A stretch of DNA of 64,000 nt, from NCBI RefSeq assembly GCF_006716745.1, contig NZ_VFPP01000001.1, forward strand, positions 186,001-250,000, written 5' to 3'. Numbering within the stretch: position 1 is the stretch's first letter; every line of letters starts with the position of its first letter. The position numbers and the translations under genes are program-made. Source of the stretch: Saccharothrix saharensis. Its GTDB lineage: Bacteria > Actinomycetota > Actinomycetes > Mycobacteriales > Pseudonocardiaceae. Under the pieces are notes generated by a model. The model made no database searches, was not told where the DNA came from, and was given only the letters and a program-made list of their open reading frames with translations. This document shows, piece by piece, positions 40,326 through 49,418 of this stretch.

Positions 40326-41147
40326 TCAGGCGTAGGTGTAGCTGCCGCGGTGGTCCAGGACCGAGGCCACGGTGACGCCGAACGGCTGCAGCACCTCGTC
40401 GACGTCCACGACGTTCGCGACGCCGCCGCCCGGCAGGTACCGGGCGGAGTCGAAGCCCCAGCGCTCCTGCCAGCGCGACCACAGCCGGTCGACGTGGCAG
40501 TGGTGCAGGAAGAACACCGGGTCGTTCGGCGAGTCGACCTGCGCCATGTGCCCGCCGACCCACACGTGGACCCGGTTGTGCAGGTTCGGCGACAGGCCAC
40601 CCTCCATGCGGTTGCGCATGCCGCTGCTGGACGAGGAGTTCCACGGCGACGTGTCGTAGGTCGACACGCCCATCACGCCGTCGACGTCGGAGGTCGTGGG
40701 CAGCGAGCCGCGCAGCGTCATGGCCCGCCGCAGCGACGTGGAGGTCGTGGCGCTGACGTTGATCCGCCACTGCGCGGAGCCGGCGAACGGGCCGCTGGTG
40801 ACGGGACCGTTGCCGCCGGAGCCGTTGCCGCCCATGAAGTCGGACGTGAACGGCGCGCCGGTGGTGGAGCGGTTGGCCGTCCAGTTCCAGTACGGCAGGT
40901 TCACCGCCGGGTTGATCGCCTTGAGGGCGTTCTCCAGCTCCAGCAGGTACCGCCGGTGCCACGGCAGGAACGACGACGACTGGTGCGCGTAGTTGTGGCT
41001 GTCGACGGTGCTGAAGTAGTCCATGTGCGTGCGGACGAACCAGTCGTAGTTGCGGCCGTCGGCCTTCGCCTTCAACGCCTTCACGGCGGCGACGAAGTCG
41101 GACTTCTCGGTGGCGGTCAGTGCGGCCGCGCTCTTGCGGGTGCCCAT
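40326..41147 (-). CDS. melC2: Tyrosinase
   Basis: 273 residues, the standard Streptomyces MelC2 length, with no signal peptide of its own. CuA ligands: His41 (THMDYF), His55 (AHQSSSF) and His64 (LPWHRRYL). CuB ligands: the two His of HNRVHVWVGGHM and the His of FFLHHCHVDRLW. It oxidises tyrosine and L-DOPA to quinones for melanin. It lies 34 bp after the caddie protein gene melC1, which carries the Tat signal and is needed for copper loading and export. Confidence 0.96.
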   Translation of the reverse strand: MGTRKSAAALTATEKSDFVAAVKALKAKADGRNYDWFVRTHMDYFSTVDSHNYAHQSSSFLPWHRRYLLELENALKAINPAVNLPYWNWTANRSTTGAPFTSDFMGGNGSGGNGPVTSGPFAGSAQWRINVSATTSTSLRRAMTLRGSLPTTSDVDGVMGVSTYDTSPWNSSSSSGMRNRMEGGLSPNLHNRVHVWVGGHMAQVDSPNDPVFFLHHCHVDRLWSRWQERWGFDSARYLPGGGVANVVDVDEVLQPFGVTVASVLDHRGSYTYA

Positions 41148-41181
41148 GTGCTCGGTCCTCTCGGGGGCGGTCGAGCGCGGA

Positions 41182-41619
41182 TCAGGGGTGCTCGTGGTCG
41201 GCGTCGCGGGTCAGCTCCTGGTCGCCGAGCTGGTCCACGGCGAGCCGCGCGAGCTTCTTGAGGCCGTCGCGGTTGTCGCCCTCGTCCAGCGGGATGGGGT
41301 CGAAGTGGTTGAGCGTGCTGAGCACCGCGAGGTAGGTCTCGGTCGAGTCGGGCGCGACGGGGAGCCGGACCTGCACGACCCCGAGCTTGCGGCCGTTGAT
41401 GTGGACCTTGTGCTTGCCGCGCTCCTTGTCGTGCTCGCCCTTGATCTTCTTGCCCTTGTAGTTCTCCTCGAAGTCGCGGGGATCGGCCTGGGCGGCGGCC
41501 CGGTTCGGGCCCGCGGTCGCACCGGACGAGGCGAGTCCCGCGAGCCCGGTCGCGGTGACGGCGATCAGGGCGGCTGCGGCGCCGTGGCGGAACACGTCCC
41601 GGCGGGATAGGTCGTTCAT
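41182..41619 (-). CDS. melC1: Tyrosinase cofactor / caddie protein
   Basis: 145 residues with a twin-arginine signal (SRRDVF, then a hydrophobic Ala-rich stretch). The MelC1 core contains KVHINGRKLGVVQV and STLNHFDPIP. It escorts MelC2 through the Tat system and delivers copper. ATG 41619 follows GAAGGA. The 198-bp region upstream (to the metallophosphoesterase stop) should hold the melanin promoter; it contains an inverted repeat GCTCAC...GTGAGC at about 41730-41755 but no boxes I can assign. Confidence 0.92.
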   Translation of the reverse strand: MNDLSRRDVFRHGAAAALIAVTATGLAGLASSGATAGPNRAAAQADPRDFEENYKGKKIKGEHDKERGKHKVHINGRKLGVVQVRLPVAPDSTETYLAVLSTLNHFDPIPLDEGDNRDGLKKLARLAVDQLGDQELTRDADHEHP

Positions 41620-41817
41620 GGCAGTCCTTCGGACGGCATCGGGTGTGTCGAGGTCCCCCAACGGCGTCGTGACCGCGACCGACCGTCCCTCTTCTCGCCG
41701 AGCGTGCGACTGTGGTGTGCCTCCCAACAACGGCGCTCACCCGTTCGTGTGAGCCATGCACCTGTGTGGGTGGGGCCGAAATCCCCGAAGTGCCCGTCCG
41801 GCTGGGCGTGCGGTCCG

Positions 41818-42987
41818 TCAGGCGGAGCGGAGCGTCAGCAGCGAGATCTCACTCGGCGCGAAGACGCGCAGCGGCGGGCCCCAGAACCCCGCCCCCCGGC
41901 TGGTGTAGAGCCGGGTGCGCTCGCCGTGGCGGCTCAGGCCCGCCAGCACCGGCTGCTGCAACCGCACCAGCAGGTGGAACGGCCAGATCTGGCCGCCGTG
42001 CGTGTGCCCGGACAGCTGGAGGTCGACCCCCTTCGCGACCGCCTTGTCGATCTCGCTCGGCTGGTGCGCCAGCAGCACCACCGGGTCGTCGGCCCGCGTG
42101 CCCGCGAGCGCCGCGTCGAGGTCCGCGCCGTGGCCCGCCTCGCCCGAGTGCGCGCCCGTGACGTCGTCCACGCCCGCGAACACCAGCCGCGCGTCGCCGC
42201 GCTCCAGCACGCGGTGCTGGTTGTGCAGGCTGGTCCAGCCCAGCTCGGCCATGTGGTCGAGCCAGGCCTGGGCGTTGGAGATGTACTCGTGGTTGCCGGA
42301 CACGTAGAACCGGTGCCGTGCCCGGACGTCCCCCAGCGCGGCGGCCTGGCCCCGGCGCTGCGCCACCGTGCCGTCGGCGATGTCGCCGACGTGCACGACG
42401 ACGTCCGGCTCCAGCGCGTTCACCGCCGCGACCGTGCCCACCGACCACTTCGTGCGGTCGATCGCGCCGTAGTGGGTGTCCGCGAGCACCGCGATGGTGA
42501 GCCCGTCGAACGCCCGGTCCACACGGGGGAGCACCACGTCGGTCCGCTTCACCCTCGGCACCCGACGTGCCTCGCGCAGGCCGTGGGCCACCAGCGTGAC
42601 GCCGACGACGAGCAGGACGACCGCCACGAACCGCGCTCGGAACGGGTTCTCCACGCCCGCGACCGCCAGCACGAGCCGCAGCACGTGCGTGATCGCGGTC
42701 CACGCGAAGAAGACCCACGCGATGCCGAGCACCAGGTGCGCGATCCGGGACGCCCGGTCGGAGTGGCGGCGGCCGTGCGCGCGGACCAGCAGCAGCGGGA
42801 ACGCCACCGACGTGACGACGAAGAACGCCGTGCCGAGGACCTGCACCGGCCACGGCCACCGCGCGCCCGGCGCGAGCAGTCCCGTCCAGGGCACCCAGAA
42901 CAGCAGCGCGGTCACCGTGAGGAGCACCGCCGCGAACGTGACGCGTCGCCGCGTCGACGGGCGGGGCGGCGCGGTCGTGCTCGACAT
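41818..42987 (-). CDS. Membrane-anchored calcineurin-like metallophosphoesterase
   Basis: 389 residues. Four N-terminal hydrophobic helices (about 17-150), then metal-binding motifs in order: LADTHYG, HVGDIADG, SGNHEY, HQPSEID and SGHTHGGQIWP. That set defines the YaeI/YkuE type of phosphoesterase, which uses two metal ions and in some members hydrolyses UDP-2,3-diacylglucosamine-like or phosphodiester lipids. The SGNHEY variant of GNHD is normal for this group. Natural substrate unknown. Monocistronic. Confidence 0.9.
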   Translation of the reverse strand: MSSTTAPPRPSTRRRVTFAAVLLTVTALLFWVPWTGLLAPGARWPWPVQVLGTAFFVVTSVAFPLLLVRAHGRRHSDRASRIAHLVLGIAWVFFAWTAITHVLRLVLAVAGVENPFRARFVAVVLLVVGVTLVAHGLREARRVPRVKRTDVVLPRVDRAFDGLTIAVLADTHYGAIDRTKWSVGTVAAVNALEPDVVVHVGDIADGTVAQRRGQAAALGDVRARHRFYVSGNHEYISNAQAWLDHMAELGWTSLHNQHRVLERGDARLVFAGVDDVTGAHSGEAGHGADLDAALAGTRADDPVVLLAHQPSEIDKAVAKGVDLQLSGHTHGGQIWPFHLLVRLQQPVLAGLSRHGERTRLYTSRGAGFWGPPLRVFAPSEISLLTLRSA

Positions 42988-43093
42988 CGGCTCTCCTCGA
43001 CGGCTTTACGGACCAGCGGGCTCTTATCGACGGTAGCCCGCCGCGCGGCCCGTGTCCAAGTTTGGCCTCCGCTCGCGCGGCAATCCTGATCAC

Positions 43094-43288
43094 ATGGCTG
43101 ACGAGCACGAACGCGACACCCACCCGCCGGACGCCTTCCGGGTCGAGACGCCGGAGGAGGACGCGCGGCTGGCCGAGTCGCAGCGCACGATCGACGAGGC
43201 CAAGAACGTGGCCGCCGACCTGGCCGAGGCCACGCCCGACCCGCTGCCCGACAGCGAGCCGCCGGAGGGTGCCACCCCGGGCTCCTGA
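43094..43288 (+). CDS. Small acidic protein, unknown
   Basis: 64 residues, rich in Glu, Asp and Pro (VETPEEDARLAESQ, DPLPDSEPPE), with no hydrophobic segment; probably soluble and largely disordered apart from one predicted helix (about 25-45). ATG 43094 is the start nearest the well-biased part of the frame; there is only a weak RBS. I have no functional assignment. Confidence 0.6.
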   Translation: MADEHERDTHPPDAFRVETPEEDARLAESQRTIDEAKNVAADLAEATPDPLPDSEPPEGATPGS

Positions 43289-43332
43289 GCGGTGCTCACG
43301 GGAGGTCCATAGTGGACTCACCCGAATGGCGG

Positions 43333-43361
43333 TTGAGAACGTGAACACCGGTATGGATAGT
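43333..43361 (+). promoter_or_regulatory. Candidate promoter of the GGDEF-EAL gene
   Basis: TTGAGA (43333-43338), 17-base spacer, GATAGT (43356-43361). Spacing and both boxes fit a vegetative sigma promoter, 57 bp before the GTG start. Confidence 0.45.
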
Positions 43362-43417
43362 TCGATCTTCCGCGTGGGTGTTCAGTCGATCGCCGCTTGA
43401 CTTGGGGGTAACCGGGC

Positions 43418-45559
43418 GTGGCTCGTCCAACCCGCACCGTGGTGGACGACCCGCTCTCGTCACCCGGTCGTCCCGCGCTGCGCTGGATCGGGTTGCTGAC
43501 CGAGGTCTACTCGTGGGTCACCTGCGTCGCGTTCGCCCTGCAACTGGCGTTCGTGGGCGTCCGGCCGGGCCGGGTGGTGCTCGCCGCCCTGGTCCTGGTC
43601 GTGCTGCTGACGTGGTGGCTGCGGCCGAAGCGAGGTGGCTGGCTCGTCGCGCTGGCGGAGTGCGTGGTCGCCCACGGCGCGGTGTTCGTGCTGCCCAACC
43701 CGCAGCCCATCATCGGCTTCCTGTTCGCGGTCACCGTGCGGCGGGCGCTGCGCGGCGAGGACGAGCGGTTCCCGGTGCAGTCGGTGCCCGCGCTGCTGGG
43801 GTACCTGAGCGGCTTCGCGGTCTGGATCACCGTGACACCGGTCGCGGTGACCGCCCCGCTCGTCACCTCCGTGGTGATGCCGTTGGTGGGCCTGGTGGTC
43901 GCGTCGATGGCGCTGCACGAGACCGCCCGCTCCGGGCGGCTCGTGCTGGACGCGCACCGCACCGTCGAGGCGGTGGTGCGGGCCAGCCCGATCGGGTTGG
44001 TGCTGGTCGACGGCGACGGCGCGCCCAGGCTGCACAACGACCGGGCGCGGGAGCTGCTCGCGTGGCCCGCGGCCGGAACCGGGCGGGTGCCGTGCCCGCA
44101 CGGCCCGGACATCACCGACTGCGCGCGCGGTTGCCGTTCCGCCGACGACGCGGTGGAGGTGCGCGTCACCCGCCCGGACGGCTCGACCGGCGTGCTCGCG
44201 GTGCACGCCGTGCCCGTCGAGCACGTCTCGGAGCAGCACACCCTGGTCACCGCGCTGGACGTGAGCAAGCGCCGTGAGCTGGAGGACGCGCTGCGCAGCC
44301 GGGCCGAGCGGGACGAGCTGACCGGGCTCGCCGGGCGCACCCACTTCCTGCACCTGGTCGACGAGGCGCTGCTGGCCGGTGAGGCCGTGGGCCTGCTGGT
44401 GATGGACCTCGACGGGTTCAAGGAGGTCAACGACGCCGAGGGGCACGAGGCGGGCGACTGGTACCTGGTGTCGGCGGCCGAGCGGATCAGCCGCGCGACC
44501 GGCCGGGTGGCCACGGCGGCGCGGCTGGGCGGCGACGAGTTCGCGGTGCTCGCGCAGGGGCACGACGTGCGCGAGTCGGCCCGGCTGGCGACCCGCATCC
44601 TGTCCGAACTGGCGCGGCCGTTGACGGGGCTGGGGCACGAGACCGTGATCCGGGCCAGCGTCGGCATCGCGGTGTCGGCACCGGGCGTCGGGACGGCGGA
44701 CCTGCTGCGTGACGCGGACACCGCGATGTACGTGGCCAAGCGCGAGGGCGGCGGGCGGATCCGGCTGTTCCGGCCCGAGATGGGGGAGCAGGTGCTGGCC
44801 CGCCAGCGCGACAAGTCCGACCTGCGCACGGCCGTCTCCGACGGCCAGCTCGTGCTGCACTACCAGCCGATCGTGGACCTGGCGACGTCGGCGGCGGCGG
44901 GCGCGGAGGCGTTGGTGCGGTGGCAGCGGCCGGGGCACGGGCTGCTCGGGCCCGGCGAGTTCATCGGGTTGGCCGAGGAGACCGGGCTGATCGTGCCGCT
45001 GGGCAACAAGGTGCTGGCCGGCGCGTGCGAGCAGGCGATGCGGTGGCGTGAGCAGGGCCGGGCGCTCGGCGTGACGGTGAACGTGTCGACCCGGCAGCTC
45101 TCCGCGCCCGCGTTCCTGCCGTCGTTGGACCGGGTGCTCAAGACCACCGGGCTGCCGCCGGAGCGGTTGACGATCGAGGTGACCGAGTCGGTGTGGGCCG
45201 ACGGCGCGGCGATGCGCGGGCTGATGGAGGTGCGGGAGACGGGGGTGCGGGTGGCGTTGGACGACTTCGGCACCGGCTACTCGTCGTTGAGCTACCTGCA
45301 GCGCTACCCGTTCGACGTGGTGAAGATCGACCGCTCGTTCACCGGGGCGCTGTCCGACACCGGCCGCACCGCGGGCGTGGTGCGGTGCATCATCGACCTG
45401 GCCGAGGTCCTGGGCGCGCACACCGTCGCCGAGGGCATCGAGACCCAGGCCCAGGCCGACTGGCTGCGCAACGCCGGCTGCGCCTACGCCCAGGGCTACC
45501 TCTTCGGCCGCCCCGACCTGGCCGAGAACTGGGACGCCCAACCCTCCGTCCCCCACTGA
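43418..45559 (+). CDS. Membrane GGDEF-EAL cyclic-di-GMP protein
   Basis: 713 residues from GTG 43418. About five N-terminal helices (20-160), then a PAS-like segment (about 175-285, with Cys-rich VPCPHGPDITDCARGC). The GGDEF domain has GGDEF exact at 371-375. The EAL domain has EAL at 497-499, DDFGTGYSSL, and ends with GYLFGRP. Both active-site signatures look intact, so it may both make and degrade c-di-GMP, with one activity likely dominant. In streptomycetes c-di-GMP controls BldD and development. It is convergent with the TenA-like gene. Confidence 0.94.
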   Translation: MARPTRTVVDDPLSSPGRPALRWIGLLTEVYSWVTCVAFALQLAFVGVRPGRVVLAALVLVVLLTWWLRPKRGGWLVALAECVVAHGAVFVLPNPQPIIGFLFAVTVRRALRGEDERFPVQSVPALLGYLSGFAVWITVTPVAVTAPLVTSVVMPLVGLVVASMALHETARSGRLVLDAHRTVEAVVRASPIGLVLVDGDGAPRLHNDRARELLAWPAAGTGRVPCPHGPDITDCARGCRSADDAVEVRVTRPDGSTGVLAVHAVPVEHVSEQHTLVTALDVSKRRELEDALRSRAERDELTGLAGRTHFLHLVDEALLAGEAVGLLVMDLDGFKEVNDAEGHEAGDWYLVSAAERISRATGRVATAARLGGDEFAVLAQGHDVRESARLATRILSELARPLTGLGHETVIRASVGIAVSAPGVGTADLLRDADTAMYVAKREGGGRIRLFRPEMGEQVLARQRDKSDLRTAVSDGQLVLHYQPIVDLATSAAAGAEALVRWQRPGHGLLGPGEFIGLAEETGLIVPLGNKVLAGACEQAMRWREQGRALGVTVNVSTRQLSAPAFLPSLDRVLKTTGLPPERLTIEVTESVWADGAAMRGLMEVRETGVRVALDDFGTGYSSLSYLQRYPFDVVKIDRSFTGALSDTGRTAGVVRCIIDLAEVLGAHTVAEGIETQAQADWLRNAGCAYAQGYLFGRPDLAENWDAQPSVPH

Positions 45560-45563
45560 CCTC

Positions 45564-45715
45564 CGAGTGTCGAACCCCCGGGTCCCGAGTGTCGAACGCT
45601 CAGGACCCCCGAGTTCCCCGTTCAGGTCCCCGGCGTTGAACGGTCGGCGGTACCTGAACGTAGAACTCAGTGGTCCTAGAGGTTCGACACTCGGGACCTG
45701 AGCGTTCGACTCTCG
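45564..45715. repeat. Inverted-repeat cluster with unit CGAGTGTCGAAC
   Basis: The 12-mer CGAGTGTCGAAC occurs at 45564-45575 and 45586-45597. Its complement is at 45682-45693, and again with one mismatch at 45704-45715. The outer copies carry the same extension, GCTCAGG(A/-)CC, so left and right arms can pair over about 25 bp. An inner pair CGTTCAGGT/ACCTGAACG lies between. It sits between two convergent genes and may act as a terminator or be a mobile-type intergenic repeat. Confidence 0.8.
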
Positions 45716-45717
45716 GG

Positions 45718-46374
45718 TCAGGGGAGGTCGGCCAGGGTGTTCCAGAACATCAGCTCGTAGGAGTGCAGGAGGTGGGCGGCGGGGAGGGCGCCGTCGGGGG
45801 TCCAGCCGGTGGCGAGGACGTCGGTCAGGGCGCGCAGGCCGAGGGCGTCCAGTTCGGGGGCGGGTTCGGCGAAGAAGTCGAAGAACGCGCAGCCGGCGTC
45901 GTCGAAACCGTAGTGCTCGCGCAACGCGGCGGCGATCGTCGCGCAATAGCCACCCCATTCCGCGAAGTTCGCCAGAATCGCGAGGAGCGCATCGTGCGGA
46001 TTGCCGTCCAACGCCAGCCTGGCCACGTACGACGGATATGCCTGACATCCCGGCAACGGCCGGTACGCGGCCACGTCATCCGGGGTCAGGCCGCACGCCG
46101 ACGCGAAATCGGCGAGTTTGGCCAACGCCAACCCCTCACCGCCCGCGACCATGGCGAAGAACTCGCGCTGCGCCGGCACGGGGGACTGCGCCGCCAAAGT
46201 GAGGAACGCTCGCCAATCGCTGTGCACGATGCGGTGCTCCTCGGCCGCCAACGCCCGCAACGCCGCCGACGAAGCCTCGCCGGAGGCGATCAACGGCACC
46301 AGCCGGTTCGACCCGCCGTCCCGCTTCAACTCCGCGCGCACCCGCTCCAACAGGCCTTTCGCGTCCTTCGCCAT
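45718..46374 (-). CDS. TenA/heme-oxygenase-fold family protein
   Basis: 218 residues, all-helical in outlook. The layout fits the TenA/PqqC-like fold, with conserved-looking segments AAEEHRIVHSDWRAFL, YPSYVARLALDG, LANFAEWGGYCATIAAAL and HYGFDDAGCAFFDFFA. The best guess is thiaminase II-like or an iron-containing relative, but I cannot place the catalytic Cys or metal ligands, so the function stays open. ATG 46374 follows GAGGGGGAACG. It is divergent from the GGDEF/HD-GYP gene. Confidence 0.65.
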   Translation of the reverse strand: MAKDAKGLLERVRAELKRDGGSNRLVPLIASGEASSAALRALAAEEHRIVHSDWRAFLTLAAQSPVPAQREFFAMVAGGEGLALAKLADFASACGLTPDDVAAYRPLPGCQAYPSYVARLALDGNPHDALLAILANFAEWGGYCATIAAALREHYGFDDAGCAFFDFFAEPAPELDALGLRALTDVLATGWTPDGALPAAHLLHSYELMFWNTLADLP

Positions 46375-46441
46375 CGTTCCCCCTCGTCCGGGCACCGCAC
46401 CCCACCGCACGTCACCGGCGACGGCGGCATGACCATTAGGC

Positions 46442-46453
46442 ACTCTATAGAGT
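46442..46453. promoter_or_regulatory. Perfect 12-bp palindrome ACTCTATAGAGT in divergent promoter region
   Basis: Centre CTATAG in the 210-bp gap between the TenA-like gene and the GGDEF/HD-GYP gene. It may be an operator, or the -10 of a promoter on either strand (TATAGAGT). The bases around it (46430-46455) are A/T-rich for this genome. Confidence 0.4.
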
Positions 46454-46584
46454 CGTCCGGGACCGCCTGCGCGCCGGCCGCACGGATGAAGACTCGGCAA
46501 CAGGGATTGACGCGGACCCCCCTTTCCGGTCTCATGGCTCCGCCTTGTCGAACGTCAGCGTTGCCTCACTAGGGAGAGCCGGGT

Positions 46585-48705
46585 TTGCGCGTCGCCGGAG
46601 CCACGTCGGTCGAAAACCGCGGAATCCCAATCGGAAAACAACATCAGCTGTGGATGGGTTACCTGGCTTTCGGCCTGTTATCGGTCGGGGTCTACTACGC
46701 CCTGCCGATCTTCGTGGGCACGATTCCGCTCCGGGTGGTCGTCTACTGCGCGGTCAGCACGTCCGCCGCGCTCGCCGTCTGGTGGGGCGTGCGGCGCAAC
46801 CGGCCCGAGCCCCGCGCGCCGTGGCTCGTGCTCGGCCTGAGCCAGCTCGTCTACGCCCTCGCCGACGCCGCGTTCTACATCGCGCACTACGTGCTCGACG
46901 ACGCCAGCTACCCGGCCGTCGCCGACGCGTTCTACCTGGGCCACTACCCGCTGGTCGTGGTCGGCCTGCTCATGCTCATCCGGCAGCGCCGCTCCGACCG
47001 CGACCTGCCCAGCCTGCTCGACGCGGTCTCGCTCACCGTGGTGGCGGGCCTGCTGTCGTGGGTGTTCGTGATCGGCCCGCAGACCCGGCTCGGCACGCCG
47101 GTGCTGGTCGAGATGGTGTCGCTGGCCTACCCGTTGATGGACCTGGTGCTGCTGCTGGTGTCGTTGCGGCTGCTGTTCGGCGCGGGCCGGCGTGACGGCT
47201 CGTTCGCGCTGCTCGCCCTGTGGCTGGCCGCCATCCTCACCGCCGACACCGTGTACGTGTTGCAGCGCCTCGACCTCAGCTACGAGGCGGGCAACTTCCT
47301 GGACGCGATCTGGCTGACCGGCAACCTCGCGCTGGGCGCGTGCGCGCTGCACCCGTCGATGGGCCGGATGGCGCAGGCGGTGGACGTGCCCGCGCTGCGG
47401 TTGAGCTGGCCGCGGCTCGCGATCCTGTCGGCCGGCGCGTTGATCGGCCCGCTGCTGCTGCTCGTGCAGCACGCGCAGGACGTGCGCCGGGACGTGCCGG
47501 TGATCGCGGCGGGCTGCGCGGTGCTGTTCGCGCTGACCGCGACCCGGCTCGCGGGCCTGGCCGTGGACCAGCGCCGGCTCGCCATCACCGACAGCCTCAC
47601 CCGGTTGCGCAGCCGCCGCTACTTCGAGGCGCGCCTGGCCGACGAGGTGTCCCGGGCCCGGCGCACCGGCGGCCCGCTGGGCGTGGTGATCCTCGACGTG
47701 GACCGGTTCAAGTCGATCAACGACCGGTTCGGGCACCCGGCGGGCGACCGGGTGCTGGTCGAGGTGGCGAACCGGCTGCGCGCGATCGCCGGGCCGGGCC
47801 GGGTGCTCGCCCGGTACGGCGGCGAGGAGTTCGCGCTGATCGCGACCGGTGCCGACGCGGAGAACCCGGGCCGGCTCGCGGAACGGTTGCGGCACGGCGT
47901 CTCCCACCATCCGATCGCTGTGAGCGGTCGGAGATCGGTGACGGTTACGCTCTCCGCCGGCACCGCCGCGTTCGCGCCGCACTACGGCACCGCGTCCGCG
48001 TTGGTGTCCGCCGCTGACCGCGCGCTGTACCTGGCCAAGGACCTCGGCCGGGACCGGGCGGTCGCCGGTGGCACATCGCTCACCGAACACCGGGAGGACG
48101 TCGCGGTGGACTACCTGAACCAGGTCGCGGACCTGGTCGACCTGCGCGTGGCCAGTCCCGGGCGCAGTCTGGCCATCGCCGAGTGGGCGCGCACCGTCGC
48201 CGACCACCTCAAGCGGGACCCGGCCGAGATCCACAACGCCCACCGCGCGGGACGGCTGCTGGACGTGGGCATGATCGTGCTGCCCGACGACCTGCTCACC
48301 GAATCCGGTCCGCTGACCGACCAGCAGTGGCACCTGCTGCACGAGCACCCCGACAGCGGCGCGCGGATGGTGAGCGTGCTGCCGGACCACGGCGAGGTGG
48401 CCGAGGTCATCCGCCAGCACCACGAGCGGTGGGACGGCGCGGGTTACCCGAACGGCCTGACCCGCGACACCATCCGCATCGAGGCGCGGATCCTGTCCGT
48501 GTGCGACGCGTGGGCGGCGATGCGCGCCGACCGGCCGCACCGGCGCGCGTTGACCCATGAGCAGGCGGTGCGGGAGCTGCGGGCCGGTCGCGGCGCGCGG
48601 TTCGACCCGGACCTGGTGGACGTGTTCCTGGCGTTGCTGGAGAAGGGCGTGGTCGGCAACCTGAACGCCGGGCCCGCGCCGCGCGAGGACAGCCGCCTAT
48701 CCTGA
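46585..48705 (+). CDS. Membrane GGDEF protein with degenerate HD-GYP domain
   Basis: 706 residues. TTG 46585 is used as start because AGGGAGAG stands a few bases before it; ATG 46654 is an alternative. About eight N-terminal hydrophobic helices (24-330), GGDEF domain with active GGEEF at 412-416, then an HD-GYP-like domain. In that domain the HHERWDGAGYP motif is intact (from 612), but the HD dyad region reads LLDVGM (558-563), lacking the metal-binding His and the following Lys. The first domain can probably make c-di-GMP; the second is likely a sensor or pseudo-enzyme. Codon 32 is TTA (46678-46680), implying bldA-type control. Confidence 0.9.
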   Translation: MRVAGATSVENRGIPIGKQHQLWMGYLAFGLLSVGVYYALPIFVGTIPLRVVVYCAVSTSAALAVWWGVRRNRPEPRAPWLVLGLSQLVYALADAAFYIAHYVLDDASYPAVADAFYLGHYPLVVVGLLMLIRQRRSDRDLPSLLDAVSLTVVAGLLSWVFVIGPQTRLGTPVLVEMVSLAYPLMDLVLLLVSLRLLFGAGRRDGSFALLALWLAAILTADTVYVLQRLDLSYEAGNFLDAIWLTGNLALGACALHPSMGRMAQAVDVPALRLSWPRLAILSAGALIGPLLLLVQHAQDVRRDVPVIAAGCAVLFALTATRLAGLAVDQRRLAITDSLTRLRSRRYFEARLADEVSRARRTGGPLGVVILDVDRFKSINDRFGHPAGDRVLVEVANRLRAIAGPGRVLARYGGEEFALIATGADAENPGRLAERLRHGVSHHPIAVSGRRSVTVTLSAGTAAFAPHYGTASALVSAADRALYLAKDLGRDRAVAGGTSLTEHREDVAVDYLNQVADLVDLRVASPGRSLAIAEWARTVADHLKRDPAEIHNAHRAGRLLDVGMIVLPDDLLTESGPLTDQQWHLLHEHPDSGARMVSVLPDHGEVAEVIRQHHERWDGAGYPNGLTRDTIRIEARILSVCDAWAAMRADRPHRRALTHEQAVRELRAGRGARFDPDLVDVFLALLEKGVVGNLNAGPAPREDSRLS

Positions 48706-48709
48706 CGCC

Positions 48710-49168
48710 ATGTCACGCCGGGCTTCGATCACGATGACGACGGACGAGGTGCGCGCGTTCCTGGAGGAGCAGCGCGTGGTCACGGTGGCCACCCTCGGCC
48801 CGAACGGACGCCCGCACCTCGTGCCGCTGTGGTTCGTGGTGGAGGACGGCGAGCTGGTCGGCTGGACGTACCGGGCGTCGCAGAAGGTGGCGAACCTGCG
48901 CCGCAAGCCGGAGGCGACGCTCCAGCTGGAGGCGGGGGAGACCTACGACCAGCTGCGCGGCGTGACCATGGAGTGCGACGCGCGGCTGGTGACCGAGCAG
49001 GCCGAGGTCGCCCGGATCGGCGCGGCGGTGGCGGCCCGGTACTCCGGGCACAGCGGCCCGGAGCTGGACGCGTTCGTGGCCGCGCAGGCGGTGAAGCGGG
49101 TGGGGCTGCGGTTCGCGCCGACCTCGACCGTCTCCTGGGACCACCGCAAGCTGAGCGGCGCTTACTGA
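48710..49168 (+). CDS. Pyridoxamine 5'-phosphate oxidase-like / FDOR family protein
   Basis: 152 residues with the split-barrel flavin/F420 fold signature (VVTVATLGPNGRPHLVPLWFVVEDGELVGWT, then SQKVANLRRKPEATLQLEAG). Such actinobacterial proteins often bind F420 and reduce various substrates; the actual one is unknown. It starts four bases after the upstream stop without an obvious RBS, so it may be read by translational coupling with the GGDEF/HD-GYP gene. Confidence 0.85.
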   Translation: MSRRASITMTTDEVRAFLEEQRVVTVATLGPNGRPHLVPLWFVVEDGELVGWTYRASQKVANLRRKPEATLQLEAGETYDQLRGVTMECDARLVTEQAEVARIGAAVAARYSGHSGPELDAFVAAQAVKRVGLRFAPTSTVSWDHRKLSGAY

Positions 49169-49179
49169 CGCTGCAAGAG

Positions 49180-49198
49180 CACGCAAGCGGTTTGCGTG
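49180..49198. terminator. Short hairpin after the FDOR gene
   Basis: CACGCAA and TTGCGTG (7-bp perfect stem, 5-base loop) start 12 bases after the stop. Weak as a terminator; it could also be an operator. Confidence 0.4.
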
Positions 49199-49418
49199 GT
49201 CAGGTCCTCGCGCGGCCCGCTCACCCGTCGAATGACCTGGCCACGTGCCCTGTCGTGGTAGTGAAATCGCTGCGTCTGTCAACACTGCCTCTAGTCAGGT
49301 TTTTGCGTTAACTCGTAGAGATATTGCGGGCTCCGGGCGTCGCTGCTTATGGTGTGCGCCACGCCACACCTTGTGACACCCCTGCCCGTGCGGTCCCGTC
49401 CAACGAAGGGCTGAACCC

